Both the position numbers and the translations under genes were made by a program. The notes beneath the pieces were generated by a model. It was not told the origin of the DNA, did not search any database, and worked only from the letters and a program-made list of their open reading frames with translations. From Telmatactis stephensoni (taxonomy: Eukaryota > Cnidaria > Anthozoa > Actiniaria > Isophelliidae), in assembly GCA_029948255.1 (NCBI GenBank), contig JALIZF010001641.1, forward strand, positions 310,001 to 374,000: a DNA stretch of 64,000 nucleotides. Direction: 5' to 3'. Shown one piece after another: positions 1 to 11,279 of the stretch. Position 1 is the stretch's first letter. Each line of letters starts with the position of its first letter.

Positions 1-704
1 TTTGTGTGTATTCATGAAATAAAATCAATTGGAGTGAATAAAGCACTGAGCGCAGTACAAACTGTGACGGGAGGAAAAAAAACTAGGAAATTTAATACAC
101 TAATACATTTCATGACAATCTTTGAAAAAAATATCACAAAGAAACAAACTAACTAACAAAACACTGGATATCGGCTTTTCTGAAACAAATTAGACGGCTG
201 TACCAAAGTTGGATAATTATTTTTCTCTGATGAAAGGCTTTTCAATATTTCAAAAGGGCCCCTATTATCCCAAATTGAATGAGCTTCCTTTGGAAAACGT
301 AAAACGTATAATTAGTAATCAAAACTCGATAGAGTTTTTGGCTTCAGAAATTATACGACGCGCACTGAACTAAATTTGGGTTGTTGCTCGCTATAGTTTG
401 CGAATATATTCCACCTACCACCGAAAATCATAATAAAATCATGGAAATAATGACGATTTCTGTCAGGGCTTGCTGCCAGTAACAAAGGGAACCCAAAATG
501 TAAAAAAGGGTGCAGATATCTGGTTTTAGAGGGTATTTTGAAAAACTAGAGAGGAACAGGGACCAAAGTCATCTCATGAAGAGGGTGCGCACACCATACA
601 ACCCCCTTCCCCCGAAATCTTCCACGTAATATAATAACGTAAAAATAAAGAAACTTTTGATACGTTGAGCCAGCAAATTCTAAATATGTTCTTGGTGGTT
701 TCAG

Positions 705-819
705 AGCCCGTGTTCGTCGTTTCCATGTTTGAATGGAGGAAGATGTAAAGCGATTTACGAGGAAGATAAGTACGAATGTCTGTGTGCCCCTGGTTTTAAT
801 GGAACACGCTGCGAAAAAG
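705..819 (+). CDS. EGF-like exon 1 of copy 1
   Basis: The acceptor is ...gtttcag before 705 and the donor is GTGATG at 820. The frame agc-ccg-tgt gives six cysteines in EGF spacing, with [12 protein letters not shown] then [12 protein letters not shown]. The exon ends in phase 1. The EGF frame requires entry in phase 0 (or phase 2 if the second AG is used), as in the equivalent exon of copy 2 at 11546. The preceding exon lies outside the window. Confidence 0.8.
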
Positions 820-1155
820 GTGATGTACAAGTAAAGTCATGGGAAGTAAATAATGTACAAAAACTCAACGGTATCTGCTTTCCTGCTTAGGAAGAGCTCA
901 GTTTCCGTTCATATATATCTAAGCCCCTGTAAATGTAAATTATTTATTGTTTAATTAGCTAGCTAAAGCTGCTTTATTGAACAAGACAATAGAAATTGGA
1001 GACATGCGCAGATATTATCACTTGCTGCTGCTTTATTGGTAATCGTTAACGTTGTCGCTGAAAAAAGCCTTTTTTAGATCTTTTGTGTACTAACAAACTT
1101 CTCTGTAGGCTATCTAAGAAATTAAAATTAATTGAAACTAAAATTTCTTTTCCAG

Positions 1156-1275
1156 AAACGAATGCGTGCACGTGTGCCAGTAGCCCTTGTCTAAACCAGG
1201 GAATTTGTACTAACACATCCAATGGTTATCAATGTAAATGTCAACCAGGATTCAATGGAACTCGATGTGAAAACG
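1156..1275 (+). CDS. EGF-like exon 2 of copy 1
   Basis: The exon follows a polypyrimidine-rich acceptor (ttctttttccag) and ends at the donor GTAAAG, phase 1 at both ends. It encodes a six-cysteine EGF module with [14 protein letters not shown] and [12 protein letters not shown]. Phase 1-1 EGF exons are the classic shuffled module. It joins exon 705-819 in frame. Confidence 0.85.
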
Positions 1276-1797
1276 GTAAAGATCGATTGTCATATAGCCG
1301 ATAAATTAGCAGAAATATAAATGATGGAAAATGAATATTTCATGCAGTCTGGAACTGCATCAATTTGAAATTAAGTTTCTAAAGAAAGTAATCAATCCTT
1401 GACAAGATATGAGGCCACGAAGGCTTCCATTCAGATCTACATACAAAGCTCTCTATTTTGATTGGACTATGCATAACTTCTTTCTGTTCTGGAAATGTTT
1501 TTTCATGAAGTACTTTCTCCAGTCACATAGATCTTACAAGATCCAAAACAACTGAATTGTGATAGTGGTGTATATAAATAGATGTAGAAAACGAAACTTT
1601 TGTTGCTCGAAAAGTTAAGCTCGCAAAAGGTCGTAGTTGGAACAAAAATTGCGATAAAAATCGTTCCATTAGGTCTGCTAGCGCTGATCATGAGTATATA
1701 TTGACTAGTGTTGTGCAAAAAATCCTCGCTGCAAACCGCTTGTGTAATCTTCTCGGCGTTCGTCTAAATTTGTTGTTTGTAACTTTTTTTCAAATAG

Positions 1798-1855
1798 TGG
1801 AACCTGCAGTTAGACTTTTGCCAGGTGGTACCAACGTATGCAAACACAACATTAG
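1798..1855 (+). CDS. EMI domain, first exon, copy 1
   Basis: A 58-bp exon between tttttttcaaatag and the donor GTAAAT. It reads VEPAVRLLPGGTNVCKHNI in phase 1 to phase 2. The NVC motif is the first conserved cysteine region of EMI domains. The equivalent copy-2 exon at 15093 reads VEPGALIPGGTQVCSF, which supports the call despite the small size. Confidence 0.75.
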
Positions 1856-2131
1856 GTAAATACTATAGTACGGTAATTTTACTGTACATGGGGGAAAGAA
1901 AACAAGGGCCGCTCCCTTTCCCTACCCTTCCCTCTCCCCTCTCCCCCCCACCCCACCCGAGAATGTTTTCTTCTGTTTCTTATTCAATGGAATGACAGGA
2001 GCTTCGTATATAAACAGACGTCTTTTCTAACATTTACTTGATCATTCATTATTTCATAGTAACATTTACTAGTCAAATTTTTAGTCCTTACTGAATTTAG
2101 GATCTTTCTTTTCTTTATCTACGTTTTTTAG

Positions 2132-2230
2132 TTATACTTTTTGCTATCATCAATCATATCAACTGACCTATGGTGAAAACTTCTACTATGGGTGTGGCCT
2201 TTTTGGCTGGGGAAGATGTCACGGATATAG
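2132..2230 (+). CDS. EMI domain, middle exon, copy 1
   Basis: The exon is 99 bp, phase 2 to phase 2, with acceptor tacgttttttag and donor GTAGGT. The translation contains repeated aromatic residues (YTFCYHQSYQLTYG) then YGCGLFGWGRCHGY. The C-x-GYR segment of EMI domains is completed across the next junction. The copy-2 exon (23008-23106) is also exactly 99 bp and aligns without gaps. Confidence 0.75.
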
Positions 2231-3089
2231 GTAGGTCTCAGATTACCTCTATTTCTCTAAACTCAGTAGTACAAAAAAGCCGTATTTTTACGAGAACCGT
2301 TTATGCCCGGGGGGGGGGGGGGGGGGGGTCTTCGGGGTCAAAACGCTAGGGATGATCGTCGGAAACCTCCAAAACGTACCCTAAAAAATACCCAAATGCC
2401 AAACTTTTCGACCCTAAAAAATACCTAACAGCTCAAAAATACCGCCTAAAAATACTTAAAATGATTTTAACGGTATTCTAATAAAAAGGCAGTAAGTAAA
2501 AAAAATCGTTTCGTTTATTTTGTACCCCTAAAAAAAACCATCTTTTCTGAAAAACCTTGGATGTTCTCTGACGACCCCTAAAAAATACCAAATCGGCGAT
2601 TTCAACCTTCAACCTCTAAAAATACGACGATCATCTCTAGCACACCAATATAGGGAGTACACCCCCCCCCACCCCCCGTGCGCGTTTATGGCACAACACA
2701 ATTCAATCTGGGCACTGTGAGCGATTACTTTTGACACGTCCATGTCCGCTTTCACGAAGGTAGCTATAGTTTGAGCAGCTTTTCTGCTGGCGCCTCTGAA
2801 ATTGAGAGTATACCTTGTACCATGCATGATACAGCGGTGTTTTACTCGAAAGTCATATAGCGAAAAACGTCTTGAAAACCGAAGTGGCGTATTTTTTTAT
2901 TATATTTTTATTATGTTGTTGATGAAAGAAAGAGACGCTTTTGGGGGGAAAAGTACACGAAAACTAATGAATGTGTATAAAAAGTAACTGGTACGCGGAT
3001 CTGTGAAAAGGTGGTCACTAAGAGCCACTTTTCAAGGTCCCAAGGGTGTCGCTATATATGGAGGTTTAACACTAAAGTCTTTTATTAAG

Positions 3090-3199
3090 GGTTGGATACA
3101 GCAAGGCATATCGTACAGCCTATCAGAAGGGATACAGGGTTGCCTACATCTGTTGTCCAGGATGGACGAATCCAGTGAACAGTAGCGAATGCACCATAA
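3090..3199 (+). CDS. EMI domain, last exon, copy 1
   Basis: The exon is 110 bp, entering in phase 2 (acceptor cttttattaag) and ending in phase 1 at the donor GTAAGT. It encodes KAYRTAYQKGYRVAYICCPG followed by W and a final Cys in NSSECTI. CCPGW is the hallmark end of an EMI domain. It has the same length as the copy-2 exon 24096-24205. Confidence 0.85.
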
Positions 3200-3722
3200 G
3201 TAAGTCATGGAAAGACACTCTGAAATTAATTTCGCCTGCGTTCCTGACGGTCGGCGGTCTCCGCCCTCAAAACCGCAGACCGCCAACAACGCAGGCTACT
3301 CCGAAATATCAATTCAAAGAATGTTGCGAGTCTTTTTCGAGATCGTTTAGCTGATACTTTGCCATTCGCCTGCACGGGGATACCAAAATTTTTATAATAT
3401 CATTCTCAGTCTGCAAACTAGTGTTTAAAATATTGTTAAGTACCGGAATACCGGAGGATAATGATTGCAACAGATGCCTGGTAGATCAGCGATTCATTAT
3501 TTTTAAATATAGTATTTTTGATGTTGCTGTGGAGCGAAAACAAGGGAAATAGCGCCGTGAACGTGATGTCGCGACAACACGGGGTCATGTAATGGACAAA
3601 TGACTGTGAATTATTTTGGCATTTCACATCCTGTTCTTGCGTCTCGTTATGCTTGCTAAATCTGCCTTTTATACTGTTTCATCATGATTTTTCCGCGCCC
3701 AAAACTCTCGTTTGTTTTGTAG

Positions 3723-3836
3723 ACATCAACGAGTGCACCAGTAATCCGTGTAAGAACGGTGGTACATGTATTGATCAACTCAATGGTTACAATTGTACAT
3801 GTACATCGTCATTCACTGGAGTAAGCTGCGAGTCAA
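3723..3836 (+). CDS. Calcium-binding-type EGF exon, copy 1
   Basis: A phase 1-1 exon after tttgttttgtag, ending at the donor GTGAGT. The start [15 protein letters not shown] matches the [DN]-[IV]-[DN]-E-C signature of calcium-binding EGF modules. Its nucleotide sequence is far closer to the last EGF exon of copy 2 (32518-32631) than to the other EGFs, so the two appear orthologous. Confidence 0.88.
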
Positions 3837-3844
3837 GTGAGTAA

Positions 3845-3910
3845 CATTTCGATAGAGTGATGATGATAATTATAATGACGATGACGGTGATGATGATGAT
3901 GATTTTATCA
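3845..3910 (+). repeat. GATGAT-type simple repeat
   Basis: Imperfect tandem of GATGATGAT/GACGATGACG just after the EGF exon. A different simple repeat occupies the same place downstream of the related copy-2 EGF exon at 32640. Confidence 0.7.
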
Positions 3911-4238
3911 ACATGACAACGTCGTTAATTATAACAAAGCTGGAATAGAAAGGGGTCTATTGGTTAATATGCTATCCTGGTTGCATGGATACATAAAATG
4001 AATTTGAAAGCTTTTGGCCATAAGCACGCATTGTGGCCATTGGAAGCCAGGGGCGGATTCAGGGGAGCGGTGCAGGGGGTGCAATTTTATATGATGGTGC
4101 AACCCCTCCTGAAGACAATCCTGGATCCGCCCCTGGAAGCGACGACGGAGCGTTTGTAGTAGATACACAGGTGATGAATCCTTAGTCCTTAATCTATCCA
4201 TAATTTTTTTAATTTTTCTGTTTTGTTTCGCTCGTCAG

Positions 4239-4620
4239 AATTTCCATAGCAGTCCTACAACAGTTACTTGTGCATTGATCCGTTCCGACAGCTCCTTGCC
4301 ATTGATACCGACAAGATTCTCTGTAAAGCCGGCCGCACACGTTGAGAAACTGTGAGAGGAAACTGCCACGCGAGGCACTTTCCTCATCGTGTGCATTTTT
4401 ACCTGTTCTATTTTTGGCCTCGCGTAGACAAAGATGCAAATTAAAGTCGATCTGCGGCAAGAAATCGTCTGAGCTATTAATGCCTCGCGTGGCAGTTTCC
4501 TCACGTATTTTCTCAACGTGTGCGGTGGGCTTTAGACTTTATATGCATAAACACTGTAGGTTATACAGTTATAGAACAGTGGGAAAATTATTAATGGTAA
4601 AGGTGTATCAATCCATAAAA
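4239..4620 (+). pseudogene. Decayed terminal exon of copy 1, interrupted by a MITE
   Basis: After the acceptor gctcgtcag the sequence aligns codon for codon with the intact copy-2 terminal exon (34113). The fourth codon, Trp TGG in copy 2, is stop TAG here (4247-4249). The alignment continues through FRQLLA, is broken at 4326-4532 by an inserted foldback element, and resumes after 4535 (ATATGCATAAACACTG against the TGTATAAATACTGCGG region of copy 2). At least one further frame difference is present. The C-terminal domain can no longer be made from this exon. Confidence 0.8.
4326..4532. mobile_element. MITE with ~50-bp terminal inverted repeats, TA target duplication
   Basis: The left end AAGCCGGCCGCACACGTTGA and the reverse complement of the right end, AAGCCCACCGCACACGTTGA, continue as near-identical arms of about 50 bp (through CTGCCACGCGAGGCA). 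A TA dinucleotide flanks both ends (4324-4325 and 4533-4534), as for Tc1/mariner-type insertions. There is no coding capacity. It sits inside the decayed exon of copy 1. Confidence 0.8.
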
Positions 4621-4667
4621 ATTAAAACTCACTAGTAACGACTAATAAACACCAAGAGATGATAAAA

Positions 4668-4883
4668 CCGTATTGTATAAAACACCACCTTCTATTTTAT
4701 GAAGTGCACCATGTTAATCAATCAAAACCTTACCTTACTATATAAAACCTTACCTTACTATATAAAACCTTACCTTACTATATAAAACCTTACCTTACTA
4801 TATAAAACCGTATTGTATTGATCACCACCTAATATTTTATGAAGTGCACCATGTGAATCAATCAAAACCTTACCGTACTATGT
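4668..4883. repeat. Duplicated ~76-bp unit separated by a 20-bp tandem array
   Basis: Two diverged copies of a unit starting ACCGTATTGTAT and containing TTTATGAAGTGCACCATGT occur at 4668 and 4807. Between them the 20-mer AAAACCTTACCTTACTATAT is repeated almost perfectly (4734-4806). Confidence 0.85.
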
Positions 4884-5469
4884 AAAGTCAACGGAATCAC
4901 ATCCATAAAATATAGCAGTGGAAAAGTTATAGAAACTCTTTAGCAATATGTATTTTAATCACGAATAAAAATGTATATACAGCGTGCAAATTATTTCACA
5001 TATTCTTACAAGGTATATGGCCTGTGAACAGGTACTGGGAGAGAGGGGAGGGGAGGAGGAAGCGAAGGGCTGGCATGGGAACAGAGGGATCCCTCATTTA
5101 TTTGCTTCAATTTGTTAGTTAGAGGTGTTTACATGGCACTAGGATCATCCTAGCAGACGAATCATCCTACTTGCTGTGGTAAAACTATTTCATGAACAAC
5201 ATGAGAACTCCATTTTTTATGAGCTCTTTGAACTTCCATAATGACATTATCTTACCATGCGAAATATGAAGGAAAAAAACATGGTAAACGTTTTTGTCCG
5301 CCAACATTCTTAAGAAAAAATGGTAACCCATCGAGTTGATTTTTCATGGCTCAACGACTTCCGTCCGTCCGTCCGTTCCGTGTACATCACGATGCTGATT
5401 GATTTTTGACGCCAACTTGACGCGCGCCGACACGTTGAAAACTGAAAATTCACAAGTTTTCTTGCAGTT

Positions 5470-6074
5470 TTAAGGGTGCTGGGACCTATTTCTGGAGCCC
5501 GTTGCTACGGAAACTTCATATTTTTGTAAGTCGGCTAATATTTGGATTCAAGCAGTGATACTTATGAGGCAATCAACAATCACCAATTTCTTAAGTTTGG
5601 TGACGTCATCGCGTGACGTCATCAAATGACGTTATCGGAACAGAAAATTTAAAATAAAAAACCAGCTGTTTGCGCATGCGCACTGGAGGTTTTAGATGTT
5701 CGACACTTTATAGTTCGGCTGTATCATAATGAACAGCTTCGATATGCTTATATTTGGTTTTAAGACTTTCACTTACAATGTTTTGACCCTGATTATTTTG
5801 TTTAGCTTCGGCCAACTGATAATTTGAGAAATTTGTAGCATATTTTGTTGAATTAATTTCAGTAAAAAATTATATTTCCCCCTCTCTCGATAGAAATGCG
5901 AACCTTTAAGACCTAAAGAATTGGGGGCATTCCAAAAGTAGCTAATGGTGACATTTTCTCAAAAAATTGTAAAATCGAAGACGTCAATGAGCTCTAGCAT
6001 TCGCTCTTACAACCAACATAGCAACCACGTTGCTTAGTAACGAAATATGTCCCAGCATCTCTCAGCACTCTTAA
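5470..6074. mobile_element. Foldback element (~605 bp)
   Basis: The left end starts TTAAGGGTGCTGGGACC and the right end, reverse complemented, starts TTAAGAGTGCTGAGA and shares the GCTGGGAC and TTGCTA/GTTACTAAGCAAC blocks. Similarity is imperfect, so it is old. No coding ORF lies inside. CRE-like TGACGTCA motifs occur within. Confidence 0.5.
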
Positions 6075-6274
6075 CTTGCAAAACTTAAAAATGTTATTCT
6101 GGAAACGTAAAAATATAGCGATTTTAATGAACATTAATCTGTGCCAAGCTTGGTGATTTTAAGCAAAAAATTCGTACGTTTGAATTTTTTTCGGGCCTGG
6201 TGTCGTTCAGTTCAAACACTGCTCGAAAGACGAAGGACACAGATAACATTTTCAAAGCTGGACGACTTTTTAGT

Positions 6275-8470
6275 TAGATAGATAGATAGATAGATAGTTT
6301 ATTGGCTGAATAAATGGCAGCTCGTGAAAGCTGAATTACATATTCGTAAAACTAGAATAGATAAAATTACAAATTTAAATATAAATTATATTGATTATAA
6401 ATCCAATTCAAATGTCAATATTATATGCATGTCAATGTTCATTGTTTCTTTTAAGACTTGAGGTTGTGATAAATGTGTTCTTGAAACGGTCGGTCTTCCA
6501 CTTTGGTATAGAAAAATATCTGTTACGCCTAAGAGAAAGTGTTGGATTGTTCTTGGGAGGGAGCAGCTTATTTAGACGGTTATCACTGTCTTTTACTATG
6601 GCGTCGAACATCTTGTCGCAGATAGCTTCATTATAAGTAGTAATCTTTGGAATACCAATAAAATCTAGAGCGTCATTGTACGCAATACTAGGGCAGATGA
6701 TTGCCATTGCTCGTTTCTGGATGCGCTCCAGTTCAACTTTTAAATATTTCGGTAGAGCATGATGGAACACAGGTACTGCGTAGGTTAGGATGGATCTAAC
6801 ACATGTGGTATAGAATAGCACAAGGTCACTAAAAGGTACTTTTGCCCTTTTTAGCTGTACCAGAAAATACAAACGCTTGGCTGCTTTTTTGACTATCTCA
6901 GTAATATGGTTGTTCCATGAAAGATTATGTGATATTGTTACGCCAAGCAACTTTGCACTTTGAACGATTTCTAATTCCTCTCCGTTGATAAGGATGGGGT
7001 TGAACTCCGGTGATTTCTTGGCGAAAGAAATTCGCAGTTCTTTGCATTTGTCATTGTTGAGTTGAACTCTATTGTTGATGGACCACTCGATAACTTGATT
7101 GGCAATAAGTTGTGACTTGCTTTCATTACCTTTAGCGACGATCTCAGATGTTGTCGTATCATCAACATATTTCCATAGCTGAGCATTTAAGGAGCTGATT
7201 TCCAAGTCGTTGATTAGGACAAGGAACAACCATGGACCTAGTTTAGTTCCCTGAGGGACCCCCGACGGTACAGGTCCCCACTCAGAGAAGCAGCCTTCAG
7301 ATAATTTGATTCGCTGAGAGCGGTCAGATAGAAAGTCAATGATCCAATTGATGATGTTATTCGGTAGATCCAATCTACCCAGCTTGTCTACCAGGATTGA
7401 GTGATCTATGAGATCAAAAGCTTTTCGGTAGTCGAAAAGTATCACTCTAGCTGTTGCACCATTCCCATCAGTTCCCTTCGCCCAGTTGTGTACCATGTCT
7501 ATTAAGGCTTGAGTTGTTGATGACTTGGGAACGGCACCATACTGATTTGGATCGAGAATTTTTAGCACAGCAGGTTTCACATAATCAGCCACGATACAGT
7601 CTTCAGCAACTTTCGATAGACATGAAGTTAAAGAGATGGGTCTTAAATCTTTCTTTAAGTCGTTTACTGGTTTCTTCTTAGGTAATGGTGACACATTGGC
7701 AAGTTTCCACGTGTGAGGTAGACGTTGTTCAATGAAAGTGGCACTTATTATCTTACTAACTGGATAAGCAAGGAGATCAGCGTATTCACGTAGCAGCCAA
7801 TTAGGTATATCATCAGGACCACTTGCCTTTGATGGGTTGAGTTTCGACAACAGCTTGTGTATACGGAACTCGGATGTATCTGGAAATTTAGATGAGATTT
7901 CATCAGTGGGTAGACGAGTCAGCGGCTGGTGCAGACGATACTCTTGTAGGGGTTCTAAGAAGGCATCGTTGATTGCGTTCGCCAGGTCATTTGGAGAAAG
8001 TTCTTGAACATCATGAGCATGAATTTGGCTGATCAGATCGCTTGAATGTTGGTGAGCTCCGCATAGCCTTTTAACTTCTTTCCACCACACCCTTGGGTTT
8101 TCCTCCTTCATGTTCTCAACTTTAAGCTTGTAAAAATTTGCTTTACATACTTTCCTCTCACGGTTTACAACATTCCTGTACAGCTTGTATTGCGGTGAGT
8201 TGGGGCCCTTATTATGGAAAGCTTTTTGTCTGTTCAGGATTAGTGATTTTAAATGCTGTGTCATCCACGGGGCGTCAGATGAACAGACGCGAACTTTTTT
8301 GACTGGCATGAGAAGGTCAAGTCCAGCGTGAATTGTTTCACAGAACATGCTTAGCATGTCTTCGCAGCTTTCAAGGGAGGTGAACAGACTAGGCCAATCC
8401 ATACTGCTTAAGAATCTTCCCATTTTCCCAGTTGGATTCCTAGCTTCAAAAAACGTCTCCTAATAACTGA
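6275..8470 (-). mobile_element. 5'-truncated CR1/L2-like non-LTR retrotransposon
   Basis: On the minus strand an intact reverse-transcriptase ORF is followed by a short 3' tail ending in a (CTAT)n microsatellite (6275-6297 on the plus strand). Short tandem tails instead of poly(A) are usual for the CR1/L2 groups. No endonuclease domain precedes the RT, so the copy is 5'-truncated, as is common for LINEs. It sits between the two EGF/EMI gene copies. Confidence 0.8.
6432..8423 (-). CDS. LINE ORF2 fragment: reverse transcriptase, CR1/L2-like
   Basis: A 663-residue ORF with the ordered RT motifs: SGPDDIP (about residue 201), LPHTWKLANVSPLPKK (235-250), FDYRKAFDLIDH (330-341), GVPQGTKLGP (388-397) and the catalytic YVDD box (419-422). 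The C-terminal region ends near residue 660 without an RNase H. The N-terminal endonuclease of a full ORF2 is absent. The frame is open to a TAG shortly upstream of 8423. Its length without stops suggests a fairly recent insertion. The clade is inferred from the motif style only. Confidence 0.88.
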   Translation of the reverse strand: MGRFLSSMDWPSLFTSLESCEDMLSMFCETIHAGLDLLMPVKKVRVCSSDAPWMTQHLKSLILNRQKAFHNKGPNSPQYKLYRNVVNRERKVCKANFYKLKVENMKEENPRVWWKEVKRLCGAHQHSSDLISQIHAHDVQELSPNDLANAINDAFLEPLQEYRLHQPLTRLPTDEISSKFPDTSEFRIHKLLSKLNPSKASGPDDIPNWLLREYADLLAYPVSKIISATFIEQRLPHTWKLANVSPLPKKKPVNDLKKDLRPISLTSCLSKVAEDCIVADYVKPAVLKILDPNQYGAVPKSSTTQALIDMVHNWAKGTDGNGATARVILFDYRKAFDLIDHSILVDKLGRLDLPNNIINWIIDFLSDRSQRIKLSEGCFSEWGPVPSGVPQGTKLGPWLFLVLINDLEISSLNAQLWKYVDDTTTSEIVAKGNESKSQLIANQVIEWSINNRVQLNNDKCKELRISFAKKSPEFNPILINGEELEIVQSAKLLGVTISHNLSWNNHITEIVKKAAKRLYFLVQLKRAKVPFSDLVLFYTTCVRSILTYAVPVFHHALPKYLKVELERIQKRAMAIICPSIAYNDALDFIGIPKITTYNEAICDKMFDAIVKDSDNRLNKLLPPKNNPTLSLRRNRYFSIPKWKTDRFKNTFITTSSLKRNNEH

Positions 8471-10885
8471 GTCAGTTGAGGATTGTGTTTGCCTTGTTTC
8501 GTGAAGATGTCTTCAGCAGAACTGGTAACTGCTCAAAAATATCCGCCGTAAAGTGGGAAATCAATAACCGTCTCCATTGAGTGTAAAAACTAGGACTATC
8601 ATGATACAGCTGTGTCATTAATTCTATTCTACAAAGTACAAAAAACAAGATGCCAGTACAATATTGTCAAGAGAGAAAAATCAAAATATAATTTTCTGCA
8701 ATGTCCAATTTAATTGAATTAAATCAGTTTGGAGAATTTTTTCCGAATTCTATTTCTGAGAATTATGAACCACTACTACAAAGTCAATTATAAAATCTGA
8801 CTGAATCTGAATAAATATCACTGTAATAAAGGTGACTGGGCTTGCAAGCCTTATAATTCTCAGGAGCTCGAGACGGAAGGGTTAGAGTATATACAAATCC
8901 TAAAGAAAATGCTAAAAAGCTTGATCTATGATCTTTATTTTAACTTTTTCAACAAAATGCAGTCTTTGGGGGCCAGTTACCACAGGAAGCCCAATTCACT
9001 TGAACCAAAAACGTCAAAAACAAAATATTTAAAAATATATGGGAGCTACGCTATTAGGTAGTACCTAATTTTTATATTACTTGATATTGAAAAAAATCTC
9101 TTCTTAATTTTTTTAACAAGACAGTATAATTAGGGGGTTTAGGCTAGATGTAAGTTGTCGTGTTATAACTATGCTGGGAGCCTTTTGTCCAACAATTCCT
9201 CTTGAAATAGGTGTATACCGAAAAAAGACATACCACTTGAGCAAAATCGACTGGTTGGTGAACTCGTGGATATAATGCTAATGTAGACTGATTTGAGTCA
9301 AACTGATAATTTCAAACCACAACATCCATCGATTTGAGTAGAAATCAAAGACGCTTTGGGCGAACTCGTGGATATCATGCTTATTCAGACTGATTTGAGC
9401 CAAAATAATTTCAAACCCCCACATACATCGTATCGATTTGAGTAGAAACCAAAGATGCTTTTGGTGAACTCGTGGATATAATGCTTGATTCACAATAATT
9501 TCAAACCACTGCAAAATCTGGAACGTACTGAATTGCTACCGTGCTTACACTTCACTTCACTTCACTTTAATGATTTGTGCTACCTTACAATAAGTAATAT
9601 AATTGTACAGTGGCCAGCGGTTTACATGCTAAATTTTATGCGAGATAGAAAAAGAGATTCTTCTTTATAAGTCAAATCAATAACAGATTGTGAAAGATTA
9701 TTCCAATCAATAATTGTACGGGGAATAAAACTATATTTCAAAATGTTTGTCCTAGCAAAAATTGGAATATAGTGTTCACTATGCATATGACTTGTTTTAT
9801 ACGGCTTGGCTTGACAATAGATTCCAAGGGAAGAATAGATTTATTCCTCGATCCTTTATTTAGAAGGCACAGTCTGTCGATCTCTCTTCTTTAATTTAGT
9901 GAAGACCAACCAAGCTTGTTCAGGTGACTTGTAACGTTGCCATGATCATAGTTTACATAGTTACAACAGTAGATCACAAATTTGGCTAAGTTATTTGGTT
10001 AAGACTTTTGTTGCATTTGTTTCACAGATATCATTACTTAACGTTCCACAACTTCAAAGTAGTTCTGTTTTTTTTTTCTGATAAAAATGTCATAACTACT
10101 TTAATAATAAAGTCAATAATAATAAAGTCAAATATTTTCTCAGATAAATCACCATAACAAATAAGCATGTAGGAGGTGGGGAGCTAGTCAGATCATCAGT
10201 AACTACAAAATCAAAACACCTAGAAACAAACAAAATTAATTCAGTTAACGATGAGCTCAAGTTTATAAATAAAATATTAATCTTGGCATGAGCTCAAAAA
10301 GAAGATTCCATTATAAGAGAGATGCTTTCCATTTTGTAATGAGGTTGATTTCATACATAAGTTGAAATCAAGAGCCTAGAAAATAAAAAGCTTTATAGTT
10401 TTGCCTTCATAATTTTCTTTTATTTCACTTGTTCAATATTAAATTATAGCTCCTTTAATTAAGTCTCAAACATGATATCAGTTTTGTTTTGATAGAATTT
10501 TGAAATATAGAATGGATTGTTTTGAATTGGCACAGCTTTCTCATAATCGAATTGTTTTCGAAAACCTCCAATTTCAATACGAAATATTTCTCACTAAAGT
10601 TGTATATTATCACAACTTTCTCAAAATATATCTTTATCATGCTTCCAGATTAATCATTCACGACATTTTCAGACAAAAAGTGGCTGTATAAGTATGTGTG
10701 GGGATATCTATGTTTGGATTGAATGTTTTTATTTCAGAGGGAAAAAAATCCTCACAGCTATCTCGACTAGCTTTCACCTGTTTGACTTGTAATTAGTAGG
10801 CGTTTGCTTTTGATCCCTTTCAGTCATATGTTATTGCGAGGGAAGGATGTGCAAGGAATTCTAAAGTCTTCTGATATCAAAAACA
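8471..10885. other. Non-coding spacer between LINE and gene copy 2
   Basis: I see no convincing gene here. The stretch is AT-rich. It contains a tandem repeat block at 9240-9510 and a short TTCAC repeat near 9550. The 5' regulatory region of copy 2 must lie in its right part. Confidence 0.6.
9240..9510. repeat. ~110-bp unit, about 2.5 tandem copies
   Basis: The unit contains GAACTCGTGGATAT, then ATGCT, GACTGATTTGAG, AATTTCAAACC and ATCGATTTGAGTAGAAA. It starts at about 9255, 9364 and 9466. The copies have diverged by substitutions and small indels. Confidence 0.8.
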
Positions 10886-11279
10886 ATGATAAAAAACGCT
10901 ACTATTTTGAATACTAAAATGAAGAAATATGAAGCATTGACTGTGGTGATTTTTATGGTGGTTTTCGTTCCAAGCTGTGATGCAGGACAACCAAAAGCTG
11001 CGAGCTTGATGCGAGACAAAGTGAACAAATTTGGCTATATCAACTTTGTTAAACACGAAAACAGTACTTTGAATGTCACCGTGGCATTGAACGGGTTCGT
11101 ACGTCACCCAGGGGAGTGTGCGTTTGTCTGTGCTAACTATTCCGAGGGTTTCTCGTTTAATTTTGCTGTTCATGCCGATATACATGGAAGACATGCTTGT
11201 GAGATCCTCTCGACAGACAAGTACAACGACTCAGCAAAGTTTATCACCAAAGTTGGCTTTACCCACTACAGTATCAACT
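10886..11279 (+). CDS. Signal peptide and PAN/Apple-like exon, copy 2
   Basis: Translation from 10886 gives a 131-codon exon. A second in-frame Met at residue 12 begins a better signal peptide: MKKYEALTVVIFMVVFVPSC, then DAG, with likely cleavage around residue 33. Residues about 40-131 resemble a PAN domain (HPGECAFVCANY, HACEILSTDKY, THYSIN). The clear donor GTAAGT at 11280 leaves phase 1. The next EGF exon needs phase 0 or 2, because phase 1 would create TAG. A weak donor GTATTG at 11284 would give phase 2 and fit the second AG of the next acceptor. This junction is unresolved. Confidence 0.7.

Larger units (their letters stand above)
705..4620 (+). other. Gene copy 1: EGF-EGF-EMI-EGF secreted protein (5' end outside window, 3' end decayed)
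   Basis: This is the gene-level span of the upstream paralogue. In order it shows EGF (705-819), EGF (1156-1275), EMI in three exons (1798-1855, 2132-2230, 3090-3199), EGF (3723-3836) and a decayed terminal exon from 4239. Splice phases agree through every visible junction from 705 to 3836. The signal peptide and PAN exon seen in copy 2 would lie left of the window. EGF and EMI modules are extracellular protein-interaction domains, so a secreted or matrix protein is likely; the precise function is unknown. It could be a functional truncated protein or an incipient pseudogene. Confidence 0.75.

Noticed and set aside
4209..4635. Three overlapping ORFs (83-97 codons) around the MITE
   Set aside because: They cross the inserted MITE and its inverted arms; not conserved in the intact paralogue.
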